From assembly GCA_017354095.1 (NCBI GenBank), contig JAFMRP010000103.1, forward strand, positions 1 through 9,911: a DNA stretch of 9,911 nucleotides, given 5' to 3'. The notes beneath the pieces were generated by a model. That model was not told the origin of the DNA. It ran no database searches and saw only the letters and a list, made by a program, of their open reading frames with translations. Shown one piece after another: positions 1-6,454 of this stretch (its first letter is position 1; the number at the start of each line of letters is the position of its first letter). This DNA is from Ktedonobacteraceae bacterium. GTDB taxonomy: Bacteria > Chloroflexota > Ktedonobacteria > Ktedonobacterales > Ktedonobacteraceae. The position numbers and the translations under genes were made by a program.

Positions 1-40
1 CGAGCCGGTGGTCGAGTGAGGAATGGGAAGGGGTGTCTGC

Positions 41-1186
41 TCAGTCCCACTCGTCGAAGCGCTGCCACTCACGGCGCATCTCGTGCTGGATATCGCGCCC
101 GATGCGGCCCATCTCCCGGCCAAAATCACGGCCAATACGGCTCATCTCGCGTCCAACTTCGGCGCCAACGCGGCCCCATTCGCGTCCGATCTCGGCCATC
201 TGTTTCCCCATATCATCGGCTGAAAAACCGCCGCTCACCTGGGGTTCGCCCCCGCCCAGGATCGACACGTTGCCGCCGGATGTCACAGTGATATGGCCCT
301 GACCCTCGCCATACACCAGGGTCATCATGCCAGGCCCTCTGCTAAAGTTCCCCTGTGGGCCGCTGATGTTACCACAGGCCATCACGCGCACTGTCGCATT
401 CGCGCGTTCGGGCAGTACAACCCTGGCCTGCCCACCTACGTGAAAGCGCGCATCGCCAATCTCGGCGACATAGGCTCGTAAATTGCCTCCTACGGAGCAG
501 GAGCCGGTGCGCACTCCCTCGTCGCTGACAAAGTTACCACCCACCGTGTCGATGCGTACCTCAGCGGAGCTGCGGCGCACTTCGCAATTGCCACCCACCG
601 CGTGGACGCGCAGCTTTCCTTCAACGCTATCGACATCCAGGTTGCCACCAACCGTACTGCAGTCTACCTCGGCGGCCCTGGTGATCCCCAGGTTCCCACC
701 GACCGCGTGGACGTCGGCATGGGCCGTATCGAGCAGGGTGACGTTGCCGCCAACATGCCGTGCACGCAGCGTAGGTACATGCGCGGCGCGCAGGTTGCCG
801 CCAATGTTGTCCATGTCGGCCACCTCGCCAATCTGCTCCAGCTCAACGTTGCCGGCAATGTTTCTTAGCGACGCCCGGCTGCCAACCGTGTGTAGTGCAA
901 CCTTCCTGGCCTGCTCAACCGTCACGTTCTGGCTTACATGAGAAGCGGTAATACTGGTAGAAACGGGGAAGACAATCTTCCAGATGGCGGGCACAAACAA
1001 CTCCAGGTCACCCTGGCTGCCGGCGATATGCAGGGTATTGCCCTCCTGTCTCAGGGTTCCCACCTCACCCTGGGCGGTCACCTGAATCTCCTCTCGCTCC
1101 CATGCACGCACATCCAGGTTCCCTTCGACACGAGAGATCACGACATCTGGCTTACGACCCACAATCGGAAACGTCTGTTGTTGCAT
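41..1186 (-). CDS. VGGN-repeat (DUF4097-like) beta-solenoid protein with C-terminal hendecad helix
   Basis: I do not recognise a specific function. The 381-residue product opens with a short beta-rich segment (about 10-75). It then repeats a VGGN-type turn (IAGN, IGGN, VGGN), with the Asn at residues 113, 131, 148, 165, 182, 200, 218 and 235, a spacing of 17-18 residues. That period fits stacked beta-solenoid rungs as in DUF4097/adhesin-like proteins. After a Gly-rich linker (about 300-325), residues 333-376 form an 11-residue repeat (IGREWGRVGAE, VGREMSRIGRD, FGREMGRIGRD), predicted to be a charged amphipathic helix or coiled coil. There is no signal peptide, lipobox or membrane segment. The open frame extends to a TTG at 1252, but I chose the ATG at 1186 because GGAG lies 6 nt upstream of it (a further AAGGAG lies 12 nt upstream). 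A scaffold or surface-associated role is inference only. Confidence 0.85.
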   Translation of the reverse strand: MQQQTFPIVGRKPDVVISRVEGNLDVRAWEREEIQVTAQGEVGTLRQEGNTLHIAGSQGDLELFVPAIWKIVFPVSTSITASHVSQNVTVEQARKVALHTVGSRASLRNIAGNVELEQIGEVADMDNIGGNLRAAHVPTLRARHVGGNVTLLDTAHADVHAVGGNLGITRAAEVDCSTVGGNLDVDSVEGKLRVHAVGGNCEVRRSSAEVRIDTVGGNFVSDEGVRTGSCSVGGNLRAYVAEIGDARFHVGGQARVVLPERANATVRVMACGNISGPQGNFSRGPGMMTLVYGEGQGHITVTSGGNVSILGGGEPQVSGGFSADDMGKQMAEIGREWGRVGAEVGREMSRIGRDFGREMGRIGRDIQHEMRREWQRFDEWD

Positions 1187-1192
1187 ATGTTG

Positions 1193-1205
1193 CTCCAATC
1201 TCCTT
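1193..1205 (-). promoter_or_regulatory. Ribosome binding site deciding the start at 1186
   Basis: On the minus strand AAGGAGA (1199-1205) is followed by GGAG (1193-1196), which sits 6 nt before the ATG at 1186. No comparable Shine-Dalgarno sequence precedes the in-frame TTG at 1252, so the shorter product is preferred. Confidence 0.6.
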
Positions 1206-1293
1206 GCTCTCGCAAAATGATCATCACGCAGATTTGCATCATCAAATGGCAAATTTCATTATCATTTATCATTGTTTGACTATCGATATCCAG

Positions 1294-1322
1294 ATATTAC
1301 CACAAGAAAGTCAAAAATTCAA
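1294..1322 (-). promoter_or_regulatory. Candidate sigma-70-type promoter for the VGGN-repeat gene
   Basis: Read on the minus strand, TTGAAT (1317-1322) and TAATAT (1294-1299) are separated by exactly 17 bp in an AT-rich gap, each matching the -35 and -10 consensus at 4 of 6 positions. It would give an untranslated leader of about 100 nt before the ATG at 1186. No experiment or conservation supports it here. Confidence 0.35.
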
Positions 1323-1535
1323 TATATTTTTGGCGAATTTTGCCCATTGAACAAAAATATTTTTCATCACAGATCGCTGAAGCAATTTATCGGGTATACA
1401 CCTGCTCAAATCATCCACTTGAGTCGGCCTGAGGTATTTGCCATTTGATACAAGACAGCTTTCTTGTGCTTGAGGTAGGATAGGGATTGTTCTCACAAAA
1501 ACCTGATAACGTATAACGAAGGAGCAAGAATACCG

Positions 1536-1916
1536 ATGGATATGAAACTTGAACTGGTACCGGTACCAGTTTCCGATGTTGACCGTGCCAGGGCATTTTA
1601 CGTTGAAAAGGTCGGATTTCACGCGGATCATGATGTCCAGCCTGGGAACGGAATGAGAGTAGTCCAACTCACACCACCCGGATCGGCTTGTTCAATTGTC
1701 ATTGGGACTGGTATGGGCGAAATTTCTGAAATGCGGCCTGGAACGGTCAAGGGGCTGCATCTGGTCGTCGCGGACATCCACAAGATCCGTGAAGCACTCG
1801 CGAGCAGGGGTGTTGAAGTGGGTGAGGTTGACGATCTAGGAGGCATAAAGTATGTCCACTTCAGTGACCCCGATGGGAACAGCTGGGCATTGCAGGAAAT
1901 GCCAGATCATCGGTGA
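1536..1916 (+). CDS. VOC/glyoxalase-fold family protein (two-module)
   Basis: This 126-residue protein belongs to the vicinal oxygen chelate (glyoxalase/bleomycin resistance/dioxygenase) superfamily. Two beta-alpha-beta-beta-beta modules are visible. The first begins LELVPVPVSDVDRARAFYVE (5-24), and the second begins GLHLVVADIHKIREALASRG (73-92). The second ends in the family's typical FSDPDGNSWALQE (109-121). H75 and E121 sit where metal ligands usually lie; the equivalent first-module position is not a clear His, so metal binding is uncertain. AAGGAG (1519-1524) lies 11 nt before the ATG; a second ATG two codons later is possible. It is the only plus-strand gene and converges on the flavoprotein gene with a 22-bp gap and no obvious terminator. 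The substrate cannot be read from sequence. Such proteins are often lyases, epimerases or antibiotic-binding proteins. Confidence 0.85.
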   Translation: MDMKLELVPVPVSDVDRARAFYVEKVGFHADHDVQPGNGMRVVQLTPPGSACSIVIGTGMGEISEMRPGTVKGLHLVVADIHKIREALASRGVEVGEVDDLGGIKYVHFSDPDGNSWALQEMPDHR

Positions 1917-1938
1917 TAAAGGTTTTCAGAATCCTTCC

Positions 1939-3069
1939 CTATTGCTGCAGGCGCGCGAAGCTCAGACCCGCCAGTTCGGGAACCATCTGCCCGGCGACGA
2001 GATCAGCAACACAGCGTCCCACAGCAGGCGAGATGGCGAATCCATGTCCGGAGAAGCCCAGCGCCAGCACCAGCCCATCGTAGCCCTCCACTGGCCCGAT
2101 GAAAGGAATACCATCAACGCTGATCGCCTCCAGCCCGCACCAGTGCCGTAGGATTTGCTGCTGTCCGACCGCCGGCAGGAGTTCGCTGGCCGTCTTCCAA
2201 CTGCCCTCGATGCTTTGTGGGCGCATCGTATAACCAGAGCGGTCCGGCAAAATATCTCCAGGCCAGCCTCCACCAATCAGAAATGCGCCATCGTCAAGCT
2301 GCTTGAGCGAAAGCTTACGATCCAGGGCGCTCAATACAGGTCCCAGGGTGACGGATGGAGCCGGTGTCGAGAGCAGCATCTGTAAAGCGTGCATCTCTAT
2401 TGGCAGGGCGAGACCAATGGTCGCAGCCAGCGTATCACTCCAGCCGCCAGCCGCCAGTACCACATGGTCGGCGCGCACGGAGCCGCGAGCAGTCAATGCT
2501 CCCGTGACGCGCTTTTGCTCCATTCGCAGAGCCGTGACTTCCGTGGTGTGCCAGTAGTGTGCGCCGTGGTGCCTGGCGGCGGCGGCAAAGGCGCGCGTGG
2601 TCAGGGCTGGATCAGCCTGGCCGTCGATCGGGCTATAGCTGCCGGCCAGCACACGCTGATTCAGACCGGGCGCCAACTCCAGCACCTCCTGCCGCTCGAC
2701 GAGCCGCACATCGCGAAAGCCCATCGCTCGCTGCTGGCTTACAAACTCCTCCAGTTGCCGGACCTCGTCCTCTGTCTCGGCCAGCAGCAGCTGTCCACCG
2801 CGCCGGTAACGCAGATCGGCCTCCAGCTCATCGCCCAGCGTGGGCCAGCGTGCGATCGCTTCACTGGCCAGCGGCGCCTCTGCGGGATGGCGCCCCTGCC
2901 TGCGTACTCCACCTGCGCTGGCCCAGGAGGCCACCGGCTCAATCGCTTCCTCCCTGCCTCTCTCAATCACCAGCACATTCCGGCCCTGCCGCGCCAGGTG
3001 ATAGGCAATCGAACTGCCAATGACTCCACTCCCAATCACCAGTACCTCTACCGCTGTCTGCTCACTCAT
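1939..3069 (-). CDS. FAD-dependent oxidoreductase of the DAO family (glycine/D-amino-acid/sarcosine oxidase type)
   Basis: The 376-residue product begins with a Rossmann dinucleotide-binding motif, VLVIGSGVIGSSIAYHLA (9-26), whose GxGxxG is at 13-18. E36 at the end of the second strand probably binds the adenosine ribose. The ASAGGVRRQ segment (50-58), the LAAGGWS turn (205-211) and the C-terminal GLEAISVDGIPFIGPV (312-327) plus GFSGHGF (338-344) place it in the DAO family near sarcosine oxidase beta and related amine or 2-hydroxy-acid oxidases. Length is normal for a single-subunit member. AAGGAG at 3075-3080 lies 5 nt before the ATG. It should be cytoplasmic, oxidising a small amine or hydroxy acid with FAD. 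Sequence alone does not separate these substrates. Its position beside sugar-acid genes makes an amino-sugar acid or hydroxy-acid substrate worth considering, as inference. Confidence 0.88.
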   Translation of the reverse strand: MSEQTAVEVLVIGSGVIGSSIAYHLARQGRNVLVIERGREEAIEPVASWASAGGVRRQGRHPAEAPLASEAIARWPTLGDELEADLRYRRGGQLLLAETEDEVRQLEEFVSQQRAMGFRDVRLVERQEVLELAPGLNQRVLAGSYSPIDGQADPALTTRAFAAAARHHGAHYWHTTEVTALRMEQKRVTGALTARGSVRADHVVLAAGGWSDTLAATIGLALPIEMHALQMLLSTPAPSVTLGPVLSALDRKLSLKQLDDGAFLIGGGWPGDILPDRSGYTMRPQSIEGSWKTASELLPAVGQQQILRHWCGLEAISVDGIPFIGPVEGYDGLVLALGFSGHGFAISPAVGRCVADLVAGQMVPELAGLSFARLQQ

Positions 3070-3138
3070 ACTCTCTCCTTACTATTCTGGTCTTTAGCCC
3101 ACTCATTCGGTCGTGAGGTAGCGTGCTCCCATTGTCGT

Positions 3139-3160
3139 AGGGGCCCGCTTTAGCGCGTCC
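3139..3160. repeat. GC-rich imperfect hairpin, possible dispersed intergenic repeat
   Basis: The segment GGGGCCCGCTTTAGCGCGTCC folds into an approximately 8-bp stem (GGGCCCGC with GCGCGTCC, one mismatch and one wobble) around a TTTA-type loop. It stands out as GC-rich within an AT-rich gap. There is no T-tract on either side, so it does not look like an intrinsic terminator. Only one copy is in the window, so its repeat status is a guess. Confidence 0.3.
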
Positions 3161-3175
3161 AGTGATTTATCACTG
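3160..3175. promoter_or_regulatory. Perfect 7-2-7 palindrome, candidate operator for the flavoprotein gene
   Basis: CAGTGATTTATCACTG has 7-bp perfect inverted arms (CAGTGAT/ATCACTG) around TT. It lies about 90 bp upstream of the flavoprotein start and abuts a TATATA/TATACA box at 3174-3181 read on the minus strand. The form and placement suit a dimeric repressor site. The binding protein is unknown. Confidence 0.4.
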
Positions 3176-3288
3176 TATATACTCTATCTGTCCATTAAAA
3201 TCCATTTTTCCTGAATATTGCACATCTGCTTTTGCCTTCTTCCTCACTTTTTCTTCAATTTCATCGTCCCTCACGCTCTTGCTTATAG

Positions 3289-4473
3289 TCATGGCAGGAT
3301 CTCCTGTGCTCGGGCGCGCATAAGCCTGGTGGCCTCCTCCGGCTCAAGCCTGCCCAGAATGACCTGCTGGATGATGGGCCACAGATCATCCTCAATCTGT
3401 GGATAGCGTTCAAGATGGGGGAACATCAACATATCTTCGCGCACCGTCTCTGCCAGCAGTGCCAGTCGCCGCGCATCCAGGCTCTGCGGCGCGGCGGCAT
3501 CTTGCAGGCGTTGCAACACCGCGATTCGCGTTGGGAAAGCGCCGCGCCGCGCCTCAAGCCACTGGCTCTCCTCATCCAGTAAGAAGCGCAGCAGGGCCAG
3601 CGAGGCGGCGATGTTGCGCGCCGTGGTTGGAATAGCGAACGAGTGCATGCCAGAGTAGACGGCTCGCCGCCCGGCAGGTCCCGGGGGATAGCGCATGACG
3701 CCAAAGGTGTTGACGACCTTCGAGGTGTCGCTATTCTTGTAGAGCGCGTAGAAGGCGGGCCAGTCGGCGGCGAAGGCTACTTGTCCCTGGCGGAAATAGT
3801 CAGAAACCTCGTCAAAGTAGAGATCTGGCAATTCGGGAGGCACAATCTGCTCGGTATACAGGTCACGCAGGTAGCGCAGCGCCCACTCCACCGCGACCTG
3901 CTCAAACAGTGGCGCCCCCTCCTCATCAAAAAGTCTCCCTCCGGCCATCGCGACCAGTTCGAAGAAGGTGCCAAAAAGGCCCGATTGACTACCGGGAAAG
4001 ACATATCCATAGCGAGCGGGAGGCGCGGAGAGCTGCTGCGCCTGTCGCGACAACTCCTCCCAGCTCCCCGGCGGCTGCAACTGTGCTTCGGCGAGCAGAT
4101 TGGTGCGATAGAACAGCAAACGCGCATCCACCATGCGTGGTACCTGCATCAATCGGTCGTGAATACGCGAAGCCTGGATGGCCGCGGGCAAGAAGGCCCC
4201 GATCTCGTCTTCTCCAATGTGTTCATCCAGCGGCACAAGAAAACGTGCCTGCGATGGCGCGTACTTGATATGGGTTGATAGCAGGTCGATCTGCGGCTGC
4301 CTGCCTCCAGCGAAGGCCTCGGCCACAAAGGCATTCAGCTCAGGATGAGGCAGGCGAGCTACCATTTCTACACGATAGCCAGTAGCCGCCTCAAACGCGG
4401 GAAGGCGGCTGTATAGCTCGTCATACTGTGGCCCTCCAATCAGGGCCACGTGCAATGTTCGTGCCATAGCCAT
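3289..4473 (-). CDS. Solute-binding-protein-like (ABC sugar family 1 fold) lacking a signal peptide
   Basis: The 394-residue product resembles family 1 extracellular sugar-binding proteins. It has an N-terminal strand LHVALIGGP (7-15), an IDLLSTHIKYAPSQARFLVPLDEHI stretch (62-86; periplasmic domain style), LLFYRTNLL (119-127) followed by PPGSWEEL (134-141), GQVAFAADWPAFYAL (230-244) and a C-terminal SFAIP...LLRFLL segment (278-299). These fit an alternating two-lobe fold. Unusually, the first residues are polar and the protein has no signal peptide, no lipobox and no cysteine at all. An upstream extension is impossible beyond about 11 codons because an in-frame stop lies inside the end of fucD. 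AAAGG precedes the first ATG at a usable distance. It sits 20 bp downstream of fucD, so co-transcription is likely. No ABC permease or ATPase is in the window. It may be a cytoplasmic sensor or a decayed transporter component. Confidence 0.82.
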   Translation of the reverse strand: MAMARTLHVALIGGPQYDELYSRLPAFEAATGYRVEMVARLPHPELNAFVAEAFAGGRQPQIDLLSTHIKYAPSQARFLVPLDEHIGEDEIGAFLPAAIQASRIHDRLMQVPRMVDARLLFYRTNLLAEAQLQPPGSWEELSRQAQQLSAPPARYGYVFPGSQSGLFGTFFELVAMAGGRLFDEEGAPLFEQVAVEWALRYLRDLYTEQIVPPELPDLYFDEVSDYFRQGQVAFAADWPAFYALYKNSDTSKVVNTFGVMRYPPGPAGRRAVYSGMHSFAIPTTARNIAASLALLRFLLDEESQWLEARRGAFPTRIAVLQRLQDAAAPQSLDARRLALLAETVREDMLMFPHLERYPQIEDDLWPIIQQVILGRLEPEEATRLMRARAQEILP

Positions 4474-4493
4474 ATCTTGCTGCCTTTCGTTCG

Positions 4494-5801
4494 TTAATCG
4501 TGTCGTTTACTCCAGGCCGCTCCGTATGGAAAGACATGGCTGTCTATTGAGGAGCGCCGCATCTCGATGCTGTAGCCGGGAGCCTGAGGGGGCATGTAAC
4601 GCCCATTGCGAATTACTACCGGATCGATAAAGTGTTCGTGCAGGTGATCAACATATTCCAGGACGCGGTTCTCCAGTGACGCGCTCACGAAGATGTAATC
4701 AAATATGGAAAGGTGCTGCACATACTCGCACAGGCCAACGCCTCCGGCATGTGGGCAGACGGGAATACCAAATTTCGCGGCCAGCAGCAAAACGGCCAGC
4801 ACTTCATTGACCCCGCCCAGGCGGCAGGCGTCGATCTGGCAGAATGAGATCGCGTTGGCCTGCATCAGTTGTTTAAAAATAATACGATTCTGCACATGTT
4901 CACCGGTCGCCACTTTGAGCGGAGCAATGGCGCGCGCAATAGCAGCATGCCCAAGCACATCGTCGGGACTGGTCGGCTCCTCAATCCACCAGGGCTGGTA
5001 GCAGCCCAGCTCGCGCATACAGGCGATGGCCTGGTCGACATCCCAGTACTGATTGGCATCCATCATCAATTTTCGCTCCGGCCCGATCACTTCACGCATA
5101 AGCTGTGTGCGCCGCAGATCTTCTTCCAGGTTCACGCCCACCTTTAGCTTGAAATGGGTCCATCCTGCCTCTACCGCTTCGCGACACAACTGGCGGATCT
5201 GCTCGTCTGAATAGCCCAGCCAGCCAGCCGAGGTGGTGTAGGCTGGAAAACCATGCACGCGCATCTCGGCCTCGCGCTGCCCCTTTGTCGCGGCGTTGCC
5301 GCGCAGGATCGCCAGCGCCTCGTCCGGGGTGAGCGCGTCACTAATATAGCGAAAATCGATGCAGGCGACAAGCTGCTCGGGCGACATATCTACCAGCAGC
5401 TTCCACAGCGGCTTCCCCTCAACCTTGGCATAGAGATCCCAGACTGCATTGACGACAGCCGCCGCCGCGAGATGGATGACGCCCTTCTCCGGCCCTACCC
5501 AGCGCAACTGGCTATCACCGGTAATCAGCCGCCAGAAGCCCGCCATATCGGCAGTCAACGACTCCAGCGTCCGCCCCACCAGCATCGGTGCCAGCGCCCT
5601 GATACCAGCTACGCACAGCTCATTGCCGCGCCCAATTGTAAATGTGAGCCCATGCCCGGCCAGTCCACGCGGGCTATCTGTCTGCAGTATGACATAGGCC
5701 GCCGAATAATCGGGATCGCGGTTCATCGCGTCAGAACCGGCCAGGGTACGCGAAGTGGGGAAGCGGATATCGAACGCCTCAAAACCCGTGATAGTGAGCA
5801 T
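4494..5801 (-). CDS. fucD: L-fuconate dehydratase (enolase superfamily)
   Basis: The 435-residue protein matches the FucD/ENOSF1 subgroup of the mandelate racemase branch. It dehydrates L-fuconate to 2-keto-3-deoxy-L-fuconate in the non-phosphorylating L-fucose pathway, with Mg2+. Key elements are the KxK bases K218 and K220 (FKLKVG), the metal ligands D248 (MMDANQ), E274 (WIEEPTSPDD) and E301 (GEHVQN), and H351 in CPHAGGVGLCEYVQHL. These numbers coincide with those I recall for the characterised Xanthomonas campestris enzyme, and the length is also the same class. The N-terminal capping domain begins ITGFEAFDIRFPTS. AAAGG (5810-5814) lies 8 nt before the ATG. The gene leads an apparent two-gene unit with the signal-less solute-binding-like gene. 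It should be cytoplasmic. Relaxed activity on D-arabinonate or L-galactonate is possible, as in other family members. Confidence 0.93.
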   Translation of the reverse strand: MLTITGFEAFDIRFPTSRTLAGSDAMNRDPDYSAAYVILQTDSPRGLAGHGLTFTIGRGNELCVAGIRALAPMLVGRTLESLTADMAGFWRLITGDSQLRWVGPEKGVIHLAAAAVVNAVWDLYAKVEGKPLWKLLVDMSPEQLVACIDFRYISDALTPDEALAILRGNAATKGQREAEMRVHGFPAYTTSAGWLGYSDEQIRQLCREAVEAGWTHFKLKVGVNLEEDLRRTQLMREVIGPERKLMMDANQYWDVDQAIACMRELGCYQPWWIEEPTSPDDVLGHAAIARAIAPLKVATGEHVQNRIIFKQLMQANAISFCQIDACRLGGVNEVLAVLLLAAKFGIPVCPHAGGVGLCEYVQHLSIFDYIFVSASLENRVLEYVDHLHEHFIDPVVIRNGRYMPPQAPGYSIEMRRSSIDSHVFPYGAAWSKRHD

Positions 5802-5854
5802 GCTCTCTGCCTTTCAATCAAGATAAATAAGTATGATTTATTGCTCTCTGAGAA

Positions 5855-5862
5855 AAACGTTT
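5855..5862. promoter_or_regulatory. AAACGTTT core, weak LacI-family operator candidate for fucD
   Basis: An 8-bp perfect palindrome centred on CG lies about 55 bp upstream of the fucD start, within AGAAAAACGTTTAAGT. LacI-family sugar regulators favour A/T-flanked CG centres of this kind. The outer arms are imperfect, and no regulator gene is in the window. Confidence 0.28.
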
Positions 5863-5906
5863 AAGTATCTGTACAAAGCTTACTTACTATCTATTGTCGC
5901 ATGAGT

Positions 5907-5924
5907 AGCTTGTCATAGCAAGCT
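5907..5924. promoter_or_regulatory. Inverted repeat AGCTTG-6-CAAGCT upstream of fucD
   Basis: Perfect 6-bp arms flank the spacer TCATAG, about 105 bp upstream of fucD. It could be an operator half-pair or a weak hairpin. Arms this short may also arise by chance in an AT-rich gap. Confidence 0.22.
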
Positions 5925-6005
5925 TTCAGTGCATCTTTCCCCGTTTTTACAGAGGCAGATCTTTGTCCCCTTCCTTGCATTGATCAGAAATGAGTCATTC
6001 TAATC

Positions 6006-6075
6006 TAATAAAAACCAACCTCCTGTATGAGACTGAAAACACCATTTCAATCAGCTCTCATGCAGGAGGTTGGTT
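6006..6075 (-). terminator. Strong rho-independent terminator after the VOC gene
   Basis: Arms AACCAACCTCCTGTATGAGA (6013-6032) and TCTCATGCAGGAGGTTGGTT (6056-6075) pair over 20 bp with a single mismatch and a 23-nt loop. Read on the minus strand, the stem is followed directly by TTTTTATTAG, a T-rich tail. The plus-strand reading lacks such a tail. It starts 43 nt after the VOC stop codon, so it should end that transcript and insulate fucD. The stem is longer than most simple terminators. Confidence 0.75.
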
Positions 6076-6118
6076 ACGTATTGACAATATGGCATGTCGC
6101 AAAGAGATGCCAGCCGCC

Positions 6119-6454
6119 CTAGCTCATCACCTCGACGACAAATCCTCCTGGTGCGCGCACATAAAATGTCCAGGCATGAGAGCGTTGCGGCGGATCAATC
6201 TCAAAGCCATCGTCTCTCATACGTTGATAGATCTCGTTGACGCGCTCATCGCTCTCCTGACCAAAGCCGATGTGAAACGTTTTGGGATAGTTAACCTCTC
6301 CAGCTTTCATCAATGTGAGCACCAACCCGTCGTCGTCGAAAAGTACAGTGAATCCCTTGTTGCCACCCCGATTGCGTAACCCGAAATACTTTTCGAGAAA
6401 CTGCGCAGCCGCAGGGACATCGGTAACGGTCAGATTGACATGGTTGAGTTTCAT
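6119..6454 (-). CDS. VOC/glyoxalase-fold family protein
   Basis: This 111-residue single-chain VOC protein starts MKLNHVNLTVTDVPAAAQFL (1-20) and ends FYVRAPGGFVVEV (97-109). H5, H61 (FHIGFG) and E108 occupy the usual metal-ligand positions of the superfamily, so divalent metal binding is plausible. The chain contains two beta-alpha-beta-beta-beta modules and would dimerise as relatives do. AAAGGAG lies about 9 nt before the ATG. It follows the sugar-acid dehydratase on the same strand after 165 bp, and a strong terminator follows it, so it may be the last gene of that unit or a monocistron. It differs clearly from the VOC protein at 1536. A glyoxalase, fosfomycin-resistance-like or dioxygenase role cannot be chosen from sequence. 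Confidence 0.87.
   Translation of the reverse strand: MKLNHVNLTVTDVPAAAQFLEKYFGLRNRGGNKGFTVLFDDDGLVLTLMKAGEVNYPKTFHIGFGQESDERVNEIYQRMRDDGFEIDPPQRSHAWTFYVRAPGGFVVEVMS

Larger units (their letters stand above)
1187..1535. other. Divergent AT-rich intergenic region
   Basis: This 349-bp gap separates the minus-strand VGGN-repeat gene from the plus-strand VOC gene. It is clearly more AT-rich than the flanking genes and holds the candidate promoter at 1294-1322. It also has a short inverted repeat, CTCAA/TTGAG (1405-1423, 9-nt spacer), and the palindrome AAAAATATTTTT near 1353-1364. I found no convincing promoter for the plus-strand gene and no supportable small ORF. Frames that start inside the VOC gene and run back into this gap have no ribosome binding site. 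Confidence 0.5.
3070..3288. other. Intergenic gap with palindrome and hairpin
   Basis: This 219-bp gap lies between the solute-binding-like gene and the downstream flavoprotein gene, both on the minus strand. It holds the flavoprotein ribosome binding site (3075-3080), a GC-rich imperfect hairpin (3139-3160) and a perfect 7-2-7 palindrome (3160-3175). A TATATA/TATACA stretch at 3174-3181 could act as a -10 element, with no clear -35. I see no terminator with a T-tract after the solute-binding-like gene, so some read-through is possible. Confidence 0.45.
5802..6118. other. Intergenic region upstream of fucD
   Basis: This 317-bp AT-rich gap contains the fucD ribosome binding site, an AAACGTTT core (5855-5862), an AGCTTG/CAAGCT inverted repeat (5907-5924), an ATAAAT/ATTTAT inverted repeat (about 5824-5840) and a strong hairpin terminator belonging to the upstream VOC gene. 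The terminator implies that fucD has its own promoter here. I could not assign convincing -35/-10 boxes. An apparent plus-strand frame starting at 5990 runs into the VOC gene on the wrong strand and is rejected. Confidence 0.5.

Noticed and set aside
483..941. Plus-strand open frame rich in PPT repeats opposite the VGGN-repeat gene
   Set aside because: It is the antisense of the GGN repeat codons; its repeated PPT mirrors the VGGN rungs, and it has no ribosome binding site.
1487..1517. TTGTTC and TATAAC as promoter boxes for the plus-strand VOC gene
   Set aside because: The spacer would be 19 bp and transcription would begin inside the ribosome binding site, so the pair is not usable.
1311..1667. 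Minus-strand open frame spanning the intergenic gap into the VOC gene
   Set aside because: It starts inside the plus-strand VOC gene, has no family resemblance and would cover the promoter region of a well-supported neighbour.
2389..3153. 254-codon plus-strand open frame opposite the flavoprotein
   Set aside because: The flavoprotein frame has clear FAD motifs; this antisense frame is low-complexity shadow with no recognisable domain.
3643..4278. 211-codon plus-strand frame opposite the solute-binding-like gene
   Set aside because: It has no domain signature and lies wholly antisense to a coherent protein family member.
5990..6379. 129-codon plus-strand frame across the hairpin terminator and VOC gene
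   Set aside because: It crosses a strong minus-strand terminator and runs antisense to a VOC gene with intact metal ligands; an AGGAGGT inside the hairpin is part of the stem.
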